The notes under the pieces were generated by a model that was not told the origin of the DNA, ran no database searches, and saw only the letters and a list, made by a program, of their open reading frames with translations. This document shows, one piece after another, positions 32,885-43,809 of a stretch of DNA of 64,000 nucleotides. Position 1 is the first letter of the stretch, and every line of letters begins with the position of its first letter. The DNA is from Portunus trituberculatus (taxonomy: Eukaryota; Arthropoda; Malacostraca; Decapoda; Portunidae), in assembly GCF_017591435.1 (NCBI RefSeq), contig NW_025541371.1, positions 44,948-108,947 on the forward strand, given 5' to 3'. The translations under genes were made by a program, and so were the position numbers.

Positions 32885-33378
32885 GCGTCAGAGACGTACG
32901 AGATACATCAGCTACTCTGAGCGAACTGGGTGTCAGAGACATATGAGATACGTCGTCGAGCTTCCTTTAGTTTTTGGAGGTATTGTATCCTCAAAACCTA
33001 CCATTATACTGCCATCATGCACTGTAGACATTGTTCATGCTGCCTCCTCGTCCCTGCTAACATGAATGCTTCCTGTATTTATTTATTACATATCAGAACT
33101 TTAGCAGTTTCTGCTGCTTTCAGCTCGGTGTAGCGGGAAACTGACTCCTCAACTCCGCTAATATGAATGCAACGTAATTTCCATTACTTACTCTCACCAT
33201 TTCAGATGTTTTTGAGAACTGTTATATTGTGGTAGTGAAAACTTTGTATGACATAAGAATTTCCCAATCGCTTTGTTATAAGGAAAAACAAGTACATATT
33301 ACTTGGAAAATATTTCCACCGCGAAAGGCAACACTCCCTCGTGATATTTCGTTTATTTTTAGCCACAAACATTCCCGA

Positions 33379-33380
<2 letters not shown>
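32885..33380. repeat. About 490-bp module shared, inverted, with 44.3-44.8 kb
   Basis: It begins CTGTACAGCGTCAGAGACG and ends AGCCACAAACATTCCC. The reverse complement occurs inside the T4 element at about 44322-44818. It starts with two imperfect direct repeats of GTCAGAGACGTACGAGATACG. It lacks a coding frame. TTAA lies at its left edge in both copies. Confidence 0.75.
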
Positions 33381-33436
<56 letters not shown>

Positions 33437-33439
33437 CTC
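33381..33439. repeat. (CT)n microsatellite
   Basis: About 58 bases of CT with one break. The following bases to 33536 end in AATA units and show no gene. Confidence 0.95.
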
Positions 33440-33534
33440 ACTATGAAAGAAACTGCATTCAAGTATTTCCCCACACAATCTGCATGAGCATGTCTTCACT
33501 GCTCCATTCCTTGCCTGATAATAAATAAATAAAT

Positions 33535-33536
<2 letters not shown>

Positions 33537-33579
<43 letters not shown>
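33537..33579. repeat. (GT)n at the 3' end of B3
   Basis: About 43 bases of GT directly before TATTTACCTAG. Confidence 0.97.
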
Positions 33580-33582
<3 letters not shown>

Positions 33583-35061
33583 TTACCTAGTTGTATTTAC
33601 GTAGTTGTAGTTTTACAGGGCCTGGGCTTTATGCTCGTGTGGTCCCGTCTCCATATCTACACTTATCCAATTTTTCTTTAAAACTATGTACACTCTTTGC
33701 TGACACCACTTCCTCACTCAAACTGTTCCAAGTCTCAACACATCTTTGTGGGAAACTAAATTCTTTAACATCTCTCAGACATCGTCCCTTCCTTAGTTTC
33801 TTACTATGCGATCTTATGCTTCTAAAGTCATATTCTGCTCTCAGGATCAGTTTCTCATTATCCACTTCATCCATTCCATTAATCAATTTATAAACTTGTA
33901 TCAGATCCCCTCTCTCTCTTCTCTGCTCCAAGGTTGGTAGATCCATAGCCTTTAGTCTCTCCTCATGTGTCATCCCTTTAAATTCTGGAACCATTCTTGT
34001 AGCCATTTTTTGTAGTCTCTAAATTTCTTATGTGTTTCTTTTATGGGAGTCCACACAACTCCTGCATATTCCAATCTAGGTCTTATTTTAGTACTTATCA
34101 ATTTCTTCATCATTTCCTTGTCCATATAGTGAAATGCTACTCCAATATTCCTTAGCAAATTATACGTCTCTGAAAATTCTATCAATAAGGCTTACCGGTT
34201 GATTATTTTCTTCCATTGTCACTCCCAAGTCCTTTTCCTTTTTTACTTTTTCTAGTTCTACTCCATCTCCCATCTTATAGATTCCCACTGGTCGTCTTTC
34301 ACTTTTTCCTATTTCCATGACATGGCTTTTGTCCACATTGAATTCCATCTCCCATTTTTTGCTCCATTTCCAGATCTTGTTTAAGTCTTCCTGTAGTATT
34401 TCACAATCCTCTTTTTGTTTAATGACTTTGCACAGATTTGCATCGTCCGCAAACAGATTTATGTAGCTGTTCATTCCCTCTGGCATGTCATTTATATATA
34501 CGAGAAAAAGTATTGGCGCCAATACTGACCCCTGTGGCACTCCGCTGTCTACTGTTCTCCACTTGGACTTCATATCTTTAACTATCGTCCTTATTTCTTT
34601 CCCCCTTAAGGAATTCTTCATCCATCTCAATATGCTTCCTTTTAAGCTACCCTTCTCCTCTAACTTCCATAGTAATCTTTCATGTGGCACTTTATCAAAC
34701 GCCTTTTTTAGATCTAAATAAATACAGTCAACCCATCCCTCTCTCTCTTGTACTTTATCAACTATTCTAGAGTAGAAACTCAATAAATTTTTTACACATG
34801 ACCGACCTTTTCTAAAACCAAATTGGCTATTTGATAATATTTTGTTGTCTTCAAGAAACTCAATCCATTGCTTCTTTATTACTTTTTCACACATCTTGCA
34901 TATTACACTAGTTAGTGATACCGGTCTGTAATTTAAAGGTTCTTCCTTCATTCCTCTCTTATATGTGGGAACCACCTCAGCTCTTTTCCACTCCACTGGC
35001 ACTGTTCCATTTTCAATTGAGCATTTTATGATGTTGTATATTGGACTTGCTAGTTCTTCCC
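33580..35061 (-). mobile_element. LINE family B, copy B3 (5'-truncated before RT)
   Basis: It is truncated at 35061 in REELASPIYN, then RT, thumb, C-terminus and 3' tail. The longest open part (34160-35061) has NYRPVSLTSVICKMC, YLDLKKAFDKVPH, SGVPQGSVLAP and LFADDANLCKV, so all three core motifs are in one frame. A frame break at about 34185 cuts the C-terminus, which continues at 33629-34006. GT tracts lie at both ends. Confidence 0.9.
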
Positions 35062-35097
35062 TGTGTGTGTGTGTGTGTATGTGTGTGTGTGTGTGTG
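35062..35097. repeat. (GT)n joining B3 and D
   Basis: 36 bases of GT with one TA interruption. Confidence 0.95.
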
Positions 35098-36056
35098 TAT
35101 TCACCTAGTTCTATTCACCTAGTTGTAATTTTACAGGGCCTGGGTATCATACTCGTGTGGCCCCGTCTCCATATCTACTCACATCCAACTTTCCTTTAAA
35201 ACTATGCACACTCCTCGCTGACACCACCTCCTCACTCAAACCATTCCACACCTCCACACATCTTTGTGGGAAACTATATTTCTTCACATCCTTCAAGCAT
35301 ATTCCCTTGGCTATCTTTTTACTATGCGTTCTCGTAGTTCTATTTAAGTTTTCCTCTCTCAACATCTTTTGGTCATTATCCACTTCATCCAGTCCGTTCA
35401 ACAGTTTATAAACCTGTATTAAATCTCCTCTTTCTCTTCTTTGTTCTAAGGTAAGCAAATTCATTTCTTTTAATCTCTCCTCTTAGGTCATTTCTGCCAA
35501 TTCCGGAACCATTTTTGTTGCCATTCTCTGCAATCTCTCCAACTTCCTTATATGCTTCTTTTTATAAGGGGACCAAACCACTCCAGCATATTCCAATCTT
35601 GGTCTAATTATCGTACTAATTAATTTCTTCATCATATCTTTATCCATATAATGGAAGGCTAATTCAATATTTTTTATCAAATTATACGTTTCTCCAAACA
35701 TCTTATCAATATGAGCCTCAAACTGCCCATGGTCTTGTATTATCACTCCCAAATCCTTTTCCTTTTCCACCTTTTTCAACACTACTTCTTCACCCATCTT
35801 ATATGACCCTCTTGGCTGTCTTCCACTCTTCCCCATCTCCATCACATGACTTTTGCTCAGATTAAATTCCATTTGCCACCTCTTGCTCCATTCCCAAATC
35901 TTATCCAGATCTGCCTGTAAAATTTCACTATCTTCTTCACTCTTCACACACCTACACAACTTCGCATCATCTGCAAACAAATTAATATAACTGTTTACTC
36001 CCTCTGGCATGTCATTAATATATACAAGGAAAGGTATTGGTGCCAGCACTGAGCCT
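35098..36056 (-). mobile_element. LINE family D copy (5'-truncated at RT motif B)
   Basis: It is distinct from A, B and C. The tail is CAACTAGGTGAATA plus GAACTAGGTGAATA. The RT part retains FADDAKLCRCV, then a family-specific segment (EVVLKKVEKEKDLGVIIQDHG) and the thumb IRPRLEYAGVVWSPYKKK. The truncation is immediately after GAGCCTTG, and the microsatellite TGTG could be shared with the expected TGTGGCACTCC. The open segment 35483-36056 breaks near 35483, where TAG follows EMT. Confidence 0.88.
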
Positions 36057-36059
36057 TGT

Positions 36060-36136
<77 letters not shown>
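36057..36136. repeat. (GT)n at the 5' end of D
   Basis: About 80 bases of GT. Confidence 0.97.
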
Positions 36137-36139
<3 letters not shown>

Positions 36140-36499
36140 GTGCGTGTCTAGGGATACAGTTATTTTATGACAGCAGACAAACCATTGTATCATGATATGC
36201 AACATATTTCAAGCAGGACAATACAATATTAGGAAAACTACATGAAAAAATACATTACACAGTCATCAAAGCATATTCAAATTCCAATCAGACAGCAGCA
36301 AAAATTGGGAGAAAGTATTTGTAACCAAAAATGTGGAAAGTTTTCTTTTTTGTTTTCATTATTTTATAATTTATTGAAGCAAAACATGACATGTGTTTTT
36401 TCAACTCAGGAACGATATTATGCATGTGTCCAACTCGGGGATTGACTGGTGAGAAACAAGGAAGCGAATAAACTAGTCACATAAGGCTTTGCTAAGTTG

Positions 36500-36500
<1 letters not shown>
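36137..36500. other. Unassigned sequence
   Basis: No gene, LINE or known repeat is visible. It lies between the LINE D target tract and a TA repeat, and belongs to the intron if exons at 28685 and 36685 are from one gene. Confidence 0.5.

Positions 36501-36594
<94 letters not shown>
36501..36594. repeat. (TA)n then (CA)n
   Basis: About 80 bases of TA followed by seven CA units. Confidence 0.95.
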
Positions 36595-36595
<1 letters not shown>

Positions 36596-36684
36596 TATAT
36601 ACTTTTTTATTTTAACATATCCTATTACACTGAGTTGAACGTATCTGTATTTTTATACTTATGTTTTCATTCTGCTTTTTACAG

Positions 36685-37415
36685 GTTGGTATAGAGGGGA
36701 AAACAGAGCTATGAGATTTGCAATCCCCCGAATTTGGAGGGAACCAACTGATCACTCAAGCAATTGCTTTTTATGTATGGTAGACCCTTCCAAATGTCGA
36801 GCAGGCAAAAATGCGCCTGTTATCATATATCCTGACCTTCTGTCGTCCATTGCGCCAGTGCCACACTGCTCTGAGCTCCCCGTACCCACTCCTCCTAAAA
36901 GAGAGCAGCAGTGTTTACAAAAGGAAAGTAGTTCAGAAGTACATGAAGACACTGATCCAGAGTTCAGAGACACAACTGAGGAGAGAAATCCATACTACCC
37001 CAGCCAAGAAGACATCAATGACCTGATCAGAGATCTTGGCCTCACGAAGTCAAATGGCGAGCTTTTAACGTCGAGACTCAAGCAGTGGAATTTGTTAGAT
37101 GAGAGTGTGCACATATCAGGTCAGAGAAAGCGTCATCAGCATTTTTCAAGCTTTTTCACTCGTCAAGATGAACTTTGCTTTTGCCACAACATGACCGGTC
37201 GGTTTGAGGCAATTGCAATTACCCTTAACCCCAAAGAGTGGCAACTCTTTATTGACAGCTTGTGCAGAAGCCTCAAAGCAGTGCTGCTTTATAACGGGAA
37301 TATGTACCCATCTCTCCCCCTAGCCCACTCTGTCCAGCTCAAAGAGGAATACAAGAGTGTCAAGATGTTGTTAGATGCCTTCAAATGCCATATTGTTGTA
37401 ACCCTGGAAAATTGA
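36685..37415 (+). pseudogene. Exon 2 of the multi-Cys family protein
   Basis: A pyrimidine-rich acceptor (CTTTTTACAG) ends at 36684. The frame then reads WYRGENRAMRFAIPRIWREP, then NCFLCMVDPSKC, then a Pro/Glu-rich linker. A conserved block follows: DINDLIRDLGLTKSNGELL, SRLKQWNLLDESV, KRHQHFSSFF, EWQLFIDSLCRSLKAVLL and NGNMYPSLPLAHSVQLKE. I recognise this block from a widespread invertebrate family of unknown function, often multicopy and perhaps transposon-linked. The family normally continues well past LLDAFK; here it ends at TGA 37413-37415. So the copy is cut at both the exon 1 end and the C-terminus. It could also be an alternative last exon. Confidence 0.65.
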
Positions 37416-38100
37416 GATTCTGAGTTAACAGTTGCTTGGTGTAGGGGAAGGGTGTAAAAGTCATATGCTAAGGTCGGCCAAGCCAAACTCGACCATTTGG
37501 GCACCTAAAACAAGGTGCAAAGTTGCGCAAAAACATGACAGGAAAAGGCGAGACTAACATGTTGCATCCCGAGCTGTGTTGTCGTATCTCCACGCTCACA
37601 GCTGCTGGCAGCCAGCCAATCAGCAGTTTCAAGTCAAGGACAAAAGCTTTGTTACATGGTGTTATGAAAGAACTTAGAAAATCTATTTTGGAGAAATGGT
37701 AGTGAAACTGTGGTCAAGACACTGGGTTTAAAATTTTAGAAAAGAATTACCCCTGAAAGAATTCACACACTTTACAACAACTGAATTATATTAAATGAAC
37801 TTCTATCCCCCACAATCACGTTTGTTTGTTTACAGTCCAGCCCACCGGAGAGGGGATATCTCACTCACAAGAAAATAAATACATAAAAGATACTACAACA
37901 TAAAATCACTACACAGCCTAGTCCCAAAAGTTGACTCGTGGTGTCACACGCGATGGGGGGCTGCCTCAACTCGCACATGAAAAAAAACCTCACTTCACTT
38001 GTATTTGGTCACAAAAAACAGTTATTGGAGATGCGTACCAGGTAGTGACACAATCTCCCTCCACTGGCTTAAAACAACACCAAGGCAAGACACAACACTG
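37416..38100. other. Unassigned sequence after exon 2
   Basis: No continuation of the family protein was found in any plus-strand frame. There is no clear repeat. Confidence 0.5.
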
Positions 38101-38200
38101 GTAATAGTTAGCCTAACCATAAGCCAGCACACGCACAAGGATCAGGCTCATAGACTGTGTAGCCATATCTGTTCAGCTGAAAGGAGAAACTGCACTGAAT
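38100..38200 (-). repeat. Dispersed repeat segment, copy 1
   Basis: CTGTTCAGCTGAAAGGAG and the following bases recur at 40507-40537 with one change, in the same direction, on the other side of Tigger copy T3. Read on the minus strand both give CSFSF(Q/R)LNR. A poly(A) run (38208-38233) and TA repeat follow this copy. Confidence 0.6.
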
Positions 38201-38207
38201 AAACAAT

Positions 38208-38215
38208 AAAAAAAA

Positions 38216-38299
<84 letters not shown>
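38208..38299. repeat. Poly(A) then (TA)n
   Basis: About 26 A followed by about 65 bases of TA, the site into which T3 appears inserted. Confidence 0.95.
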
Positions 38300-38303
<4 letters not shown>

Positions 38304-38587
38304 AGCAACCCTCGCTTAACGAAAGTTCACACAACGAAATTTCGCTACAACAAAGGTTTCATTTTACTACCATCTGCTCATTTAATGAACACCAAACTCA
38401 CTTTAATGAAGTTTTATCCAGGTAATGTGTTTCAAGTTTGAAAGCACCACTGTATCACGCAAGCTTTAGAATACACCAGCACCTCTCGTGGACAACACGC
38501 GCACCACTCACTCCCCTGTTCAAAACAGTAACAGCGTCAGCAGCAGCTCGTCTTCCCTCGCTCAACTTACCACCAAAACGCCCTGCA

Positions 38588-38755
38588 ATGTCGCCTAGCG
38601 TTGCTAAGAAGACCAGGAAGTCTCTTACTCTTGAAGTGAAGCTGGATAGTATTCACAGACATGAGAGAGGCGAGAAAACTAATAGCATTGCTCGCCACCA
38701 TCTTGACTCCATCTACTGCCTCTACTATTTTGAAGTCAGCAAACTCTATTAAGAA
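38588..38755 (+). pseudogene. Tigger transposase N-terminus (CENP-B/psq HTH) fragment
   Basis: ATG at 38588 gives MSPSVAKKTRKSLTLEVKL then HRHERGEKTNSIARHHLDS. The pattern (KKxRKSLTLEVKLxxIxRxExGExxxxIAR) is the first helix-turn-helix of the CENP-B-like DNA-binding domain of Tigger/pogo transposases. After IAR the reading drifts: the expected LGL turn is HHLDS, with small indels. No second HTH or DDE domain follows. The same segment is present in T1 and T2 in worse condition. It binds transposon ends in intact relatives. Confidence 0.75.
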
Positions 38756-38851
38756 GGCTGGTGAGACCATATCTTCCTTGCAAGCTAAAAGAACCACCTG
38801 AACTCGTGACTCTACAATGGATAAAATGGAAAGCCTTGTGGAAAGGTGGTA

Positions 38852-40016
38852 CCGTATTTTACGGCTTACAAGACGCACTTTTTCCTAAAAAATACCCTGG
38901 AAAACACTAGTGCGTCTTCCAAGATGAATGTTGTATTGTAAGGCAGCATCCAACCTCAAGTGAGCTTGGACACTTGACCGATAGTGACCTGGATTTGTAT
39001 GTTGAGTCATTATATTATGATGTTGCTTAAGTACCATTTAATTCAGCCTTTTATATTATGTAAACCCAGTACTTAGGTGTTATAAGTATTTCCAATACCA
39101 TAATCCTTCCTGCAGCCTACTCAGCGTGTGGGGAAAATGGCCCGCTCCCTCGTCTCATTGCAACACACATATGTACATGCACACGAACACGCACACATGC
39201 CAGGAGCCTTTATACCCTTATTAATAGAACATCCAAGTGGCTTACTCATTCAAGCAGGAGTCAAAACTCATGATGATAAAGCCTGTGAAGCACGACTACA
39301 AAATAAAATAAATACAAACTGCAGCACCGACGTGTTCGGTTTTGGCGATCAGACAAGTGATTCCGTAATGTAAATAACAGGTCCAAGACATGCCGTCGCC
39401 AGCCACTAAAACAAGAAGAGATGGACTGTTTCACTGTGTATATGTATTTACATATGGTGTTTTTAATTACATAGTTTTAAATTTGTGGTGAGTGCTCCAG
39501 CAAATTTGTAATGAGTGGTGAAACAATAGTGTCTTGCAGACTCCTTGCTTCTGAGGGAGGTGGTGGCGTAGTGGATAAGGTGGTGAGCGTGGGATCGGGC
39601 AGACGTCCACACGTAGGTTCGAATCACACCACGTACAGCCTTAAAACACTTTGCCATTTGTCGAGTGGTTTTAAGTTACCTACATGTCACCATGATACCC
39701 AGGTTCTAGGTGGTTACACTCAAGATGAGCTTGGGTGGTGATATGGGCCCTAATATATGGGTACCACTATAAATAAAATTGCCTGCGCCACTAATGGGCG
39801 GAAGCTTAACAGCGCTTCCCATACAATCTTCAAGTGTGCCTACAGGCGCTATAGGCCTTACCGTAAAAGAAAAAAAAAAAAAAAGATGTTTTTGTGTTCA
39901 GTGGTCGGGTATATGGTGAACGCGTTCTTGTATGAGAATGACTTTTTTTGTCTTAGAAATTTCTTTCAAATATTAGGGTGCATCTTCCAAGACGTCTTGC
40001 AAGCCGTGAAATACGG
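38852..40016. mobile_element. pogo-like MITE nested in T3, TA duplication
   Basis: Termini are CCGTATTTTACGGCTTACAA (left) and TTGCAAGCCGTGAAATACGG (right), inverted. TA flanks it at 38850-38851 and 40017-40018. T1 and T2 carry the undisturbed site GTGGTACATAAG, so the TA was duplicated on insertion. It contains a SINE and an 81-codon frame at 39128-39373 with no known motif. Confidence 0.85.
39554..39884 (+). mobile_element. tRNA-derived SINE, family 3
   Basis: The head GTGGTGGCGTAGTGGATAAG has an A box (TGGCGTAGTGG) and a B box (GGTTCGAATCA). A 240-base body and a poly(A) tail (39865-39884) follow. It differs from the other two SINE families. It sits inside the pogo-like MITE. I found no convincing target duplication. 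Confidence 0.82.
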
Positions 40017-40382
40017 TATATAAGTTTTGTATTTGATACAATGATGCGCCCTTTGTTTACATTCACAGGTTGCCAGTTAGTGTCTTTCCCATTTCACTCT
40101 CCATTCCTTCATAGTTTTAAGATCATCAACATTATAAAGTTATAACGTACATACATACATTAGTGTACATTATAATGACTTAAATTAAACTGCCTAAATG
40201 TTTAACTTCATAAATTTTACTTTCATTAAACCTTTCATTGTACTATGATGCACTCTCACTTTGCTTACTCTCAATGTAAGTTCAAGTCAGGGGTTAAACT
40301 TGTTATAATCGGTTCGCTTAACGAAGTTTCGCTTAACGAAGGGTTTTTTAGGAACGTAACCCCTTCGTTAAGCGCGGGTCAC

Positions 40383-40385
<3 letters not shown>

Positions 40386-40442
<57 letters not shown>
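40386..40442. repeat. (TA)n on the right of T3
   Basis: About 56 bases of TA, the continuation of the target tract. Confidence 0.95.
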
Positions 40443-40446
<4 letters not shown>

Positions 40447-40832
40447 GAAATATGTTTTTTTATATAAAAATTCATGCAAAAACCTACGGAGCGAGCATAT
40501 AACTGACCTGTTCAGCCGAAAGGAGAAACTGCACTGGTCTGGGAAGCTTGTCTGGCTCTGTTTCTCACACTCAAGCATTTTCAGTCACCATGATAGGACT
40601 AGTGGGTAGTATTTTGATTGCCATTATTAAGGGGATGATATTACTGGGAAACACTTTCCCGTACAGTTAAGTTCTCCCTCTACTTCTGGAGTGAAAAATT
40701 TGTTAACAACTCTGATCATATAGCAAGTGAATTTAAGGCTTTTAATTCGTAAGGTGACTCATTACCATGTGTGTACTACGCTCACAACTATGATTCTTAA
40801 TATCTAAAAACTTAATATTATTATCCCCGACA
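40443..40832. other. Dispersed repeat copy 2, then unassigned sequence
   Basis: 40507-40537 repeats the 38165 segment. From there to about 40832 I see no gene or known repeat. Confidence 0.5.
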
Positions 40833-40844
40833 CAACATCTACAT

Positions 40845-41282
40845 TCATCTACATTTATCTAACTTTTGCTTGAATTTGTGCACACTTTCTGCTATTATAA
40901 TCTCATTGCTTAATCTATTCCAGATGTCCACCATCGTATGTGGAAAACTGAACTTAGTGTTCCTCAGACACTGACTTTTCATGATCTTCTTGGAATGTCC
41001 TCTTGTTTCTCTATCCCCATCCTCCGTTAGTGTTATCACATCTTGTCTATCTATCTTTTCCATATGGTTTACTAACTTATACATAATTATTAGGTCCCCT
41101 CTTTCCTGTCTGTCCTTCAAGGTTGGTAATTCCATTTCCTTCACTCTTTTTTCATAGGGAAGATCCCTTATTTCTGTGATCATCTTTGTAACAGTCCTTT
41201 GGATTCTTTCTAGTTTCTTGATGTTTTTCTGCCTGTATGGTGACCATACCACTGCTGCATATTTCAGTTTAGGTCTTATCAT
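40845..41282 (-). pseudogene. E copy, RT C-terminal region
   Basis: IRPKLKYAAVVWSPYRQK, then LPTLKDRQERGDLIIMYKLV and SFPHTMVDIWNRLSNEII align position by position with the C-terminal tails of families A, B and C but are clearly more divergent. It is the longest open piece of this copy. RT motif A (YLDIKKAFHKVCH, with D to H at the third catalytic neighbour) and motif C (LFADDAKFLRVI) lie to the right in other frames. Confidence 0.78.
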
Positions 41283-42758
41283 AGTGGTTATTATCTTTTT
41301 ATTATACTCTTAATCTTGTAATTGAACGCCACCTGATAGTGTCTTTTAGGTTGAAGCAAATAGCCCTTTTATGTGTTTTTATAAAGTCAGGATGTCTTGT
41401 ATAATTACTCCCAGGTCTTTCTCTTCACTCCTTTCTATTAAAATCTGTTCTCTATTTTATATTCCCACATAGGCCTTCTATAACTTTTACCCATTTCCAT
41501 TAGCTACATGGCATTTCCTGGTATTCAATTCTAATTTCCACTTGTGGCTCCAGTTCCAAATCATGTCAATAACTTTCTTCAATTCCATACAGTCTCGAAT
41601 GTTCCTTATTACTCTCAAAAACTTTGCATCATCTGCAAACAAATTTATATAGCTACTCAAACCCTCTTGTACATCACTGGCATATACATGGAACATAATT
41701 GGTTCCAGCCCTGTGGTATTCCACAGGTAACTGTGTTCTGACTTGATGTGGTGTCTCTTATCATTGTCCTCATTTCCCTATCAGTTAAGTAGTCTGTTAT
41801 CCAATTTAAGATATTTCCCTGTATTTTACCCATGTGTTCTATTCTCCATGGGAGTCTTCTATGGCATACTTTGTGGAAAGCCTTCTTAATATCTAGATAC
41901 ACTGTGTCAACCCATCCATCTCTCCCTTGTACTTTGTCTATTACTCTTGTATAAAAGCTTAGTAAATTTGTTATGCATGATCTTCCTTTCCTGAAACCAA
42001 ATTAGAAGTTATATTTATTATTTCCTTTCCCTCCAGATATTTTAACCATTTTTCTATTATAACAATTTCACAAATCTTTCCCACAACATTAGTTAGTGAC
42101 ACTGCTTTATAATTTAGGGCTTAGTCTTTTTTCCTCCTTTGTATATTGGGACTATATTTGCTCTTTTCCACTCCTTGGGTACTTTCCCCTTCATTAGAGA
42201 GTTATTGATTAAGTCCCAGGTTGGTTCCACCAGTTCTTTACATTCTTTCAATGTCCATCCTGACACTCCATCTAGCCCCATTGCCTTTCTTACATCCATC
42301 TTTTATAGTAATTCTCTATTTTTGTTTTTCTATCACAATATCTCGTAATCCTTCCTGTGTCACTTGGCTGTTTGACTCTGTAAACTCTCCCTCTTCATAA
42401 AACACTGATTTCAAGCTCTCATTCATAAACTCACTCACTTCTGTTGTTTCATATATCCTTTTTCCCTTAATTAACTTACTTATGGTCTCTCTGTTTGTCA
42501 GTTTTCTATTTACATACTTAAAAAATGTTATGTCTAGCACTCTCCAGTAGAATTTTATCTTCTTGTTCTTTGTCCTTCCCTTCTTTTCTCCTTAGCTTCA
42601 CTTCTCAGTTCTCTCTCTCTCTCTCTCCCTTTCTACTTGTTTCATCTCTTTATCCTTTCTATATTCTACCTTACCAGACAGTTTTCCATTTCTTGCTAAT
42701 ATTTCTTTTACCCCCACATGTGATCCCATTTTAAGTTTCACTGGTCTTTTGGTTCCCT

Positions 42759-42760
<2 letters not shown>

Positions 42761-42838
<78 letters not shown>
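42761..42838. repeat. (TA)n inside LINE E ORF1
   Basis: About 77 bases of TA interrupt the RRM-like region of ORF1. Confidence 0.95.
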
Positions 42839-42840
<2 letters not shown>

Positions 42841-43809
42841 CAAGTCTGTATATTTCCTCTGTTTCATTCTCAAGACTGCTTTTCATCTTGAACCACTGAG
42901 ATGATTTCCTTAACCATCTTTTTCTCCTCCCTTCACAAATTTCACTGGATTCTCTTTTTTCTTCTAGTCCATATATAACAATGCACTTCTTTTTTGTCCA
43001 CCATATCTCTCACTAATTCTTCCTTTTCTATGATTACTTGTATGACGGTGTTTTTCATTTTGTCTCTTATTTGTTGCTTAACTACTTTAGCAAAGTTCAC
43101 TTTTCTTCATCTTGTTCTTTTTTCCAGACCTTCTTTCTTTCCTTTCTTTTTGTGTCACTTGTATCCTTTCCTGTTTGTACACCATTGTCCAGTTTTTGCT
43201 CTTTGCTCAAGTCCCTGCATTGCTGCTTTTTAGTTTGCACAATTGCCCTTAAGGGTGCTATTTTCTCTTTTCATTTTGCCCAGAGTTTTCTTCATGTTTT
43301 TATTCATTGTAATCATGCCCTCTAACTTTTTGCACCTCTCTCTCAGTTCTAGGTTCTCCACGATCAGTTGATCCTGTTGTTCAAAAATCCTGGCAACCGT
43401 TTCCCTCAGAACTTTTAAGTTCTCTGTCCAGTGAGATAATCCTTCTAATGCTGGCTCTCTCCTCCCTAAAATCTGAGAATTTCCTTTCTTTATTCCAATA
43501 TCCTAGCTGCCTTAATCCTAGAAGAGTTTCAATAATTTCGTTCCTGCCTCTCTGTTTGGCTCCTTTGTTTATATAATTGGCAGAACTGATTGTGCTGTCC
43601 ATATCCTCATCTACTTCCATACTTTTTCCCAGCCTTGACATAAGTAAAATTTAATGTACCTTTGGGGACCAGGTCACTAATCTAGCCCCCTCTCCCCTTG
43701 TAACACATCACCAGATATGCTGGGCTTTGTGGTCGGGTATAGGCAGTGTAACCAATGCCAGAGGTCTTTCTTTGCATTCACCTTGAACACTCGTCTGCTT
43801 ATGTGTGTG

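Larger units (their letters stand above)
38300..40385. mobile_element. Tigger/pogo-like copy T3, carrying a nested insertion
   Basis: Inverted termini (CAAGCAACCCTCGCTTAACG and, at the right, CGTTAAGCGCGGGTCACCTG) lie in a TA tract that continues on both sides. The central part from 38852 to 40016 is a second transposon. Without it T3 is about 920 bases, matching T1. It is non-autonomous: only the first 50 or so transposase residues are encoded. Confidence 0.82.
40833..43800 (-). mobile_element. LINE family E copy, old and lacking its endonuclease
   Basis: It reads leftward: ORF1 from 43641 (MSRLGKSMEVDEDMDS, then coiled-coil-rich broken frames), an RRM-like part (RPVKLKMGSHVGVKEIL) cut by a TA repeat, then directly the pre-RT linker (FKYVNRKLTNRETISK at 42.5 kb), broken RT pieces (42.3-41.5 kb) and a C-terminus (40845-41282). 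No GDFN, RLDLVF or SDH motif is found between ORF1 and RT, so an internal deletion of about 1 kb removed the endonuclease. There is no AGGTAAATA tail; the end shows CTACATTCATCTACATTTATC. Confidence 0.8.

Noticed and set aside
37655..37690. TTTGTTACATGGTGTTATG as inverted partner of 28310-28330, bounding the broken gene as a transposon
   Set aside because: The match is only partial (about 13 of 20) and in AT-rich DNA; not enough to claim terminal inverted repeats.
39128..39373. Protein-coding gene in the pogo-like MITE
   Set aside because: 81 codons with no motif, partly from a CA/AC-rich stretch, inside a non-autonomous element.
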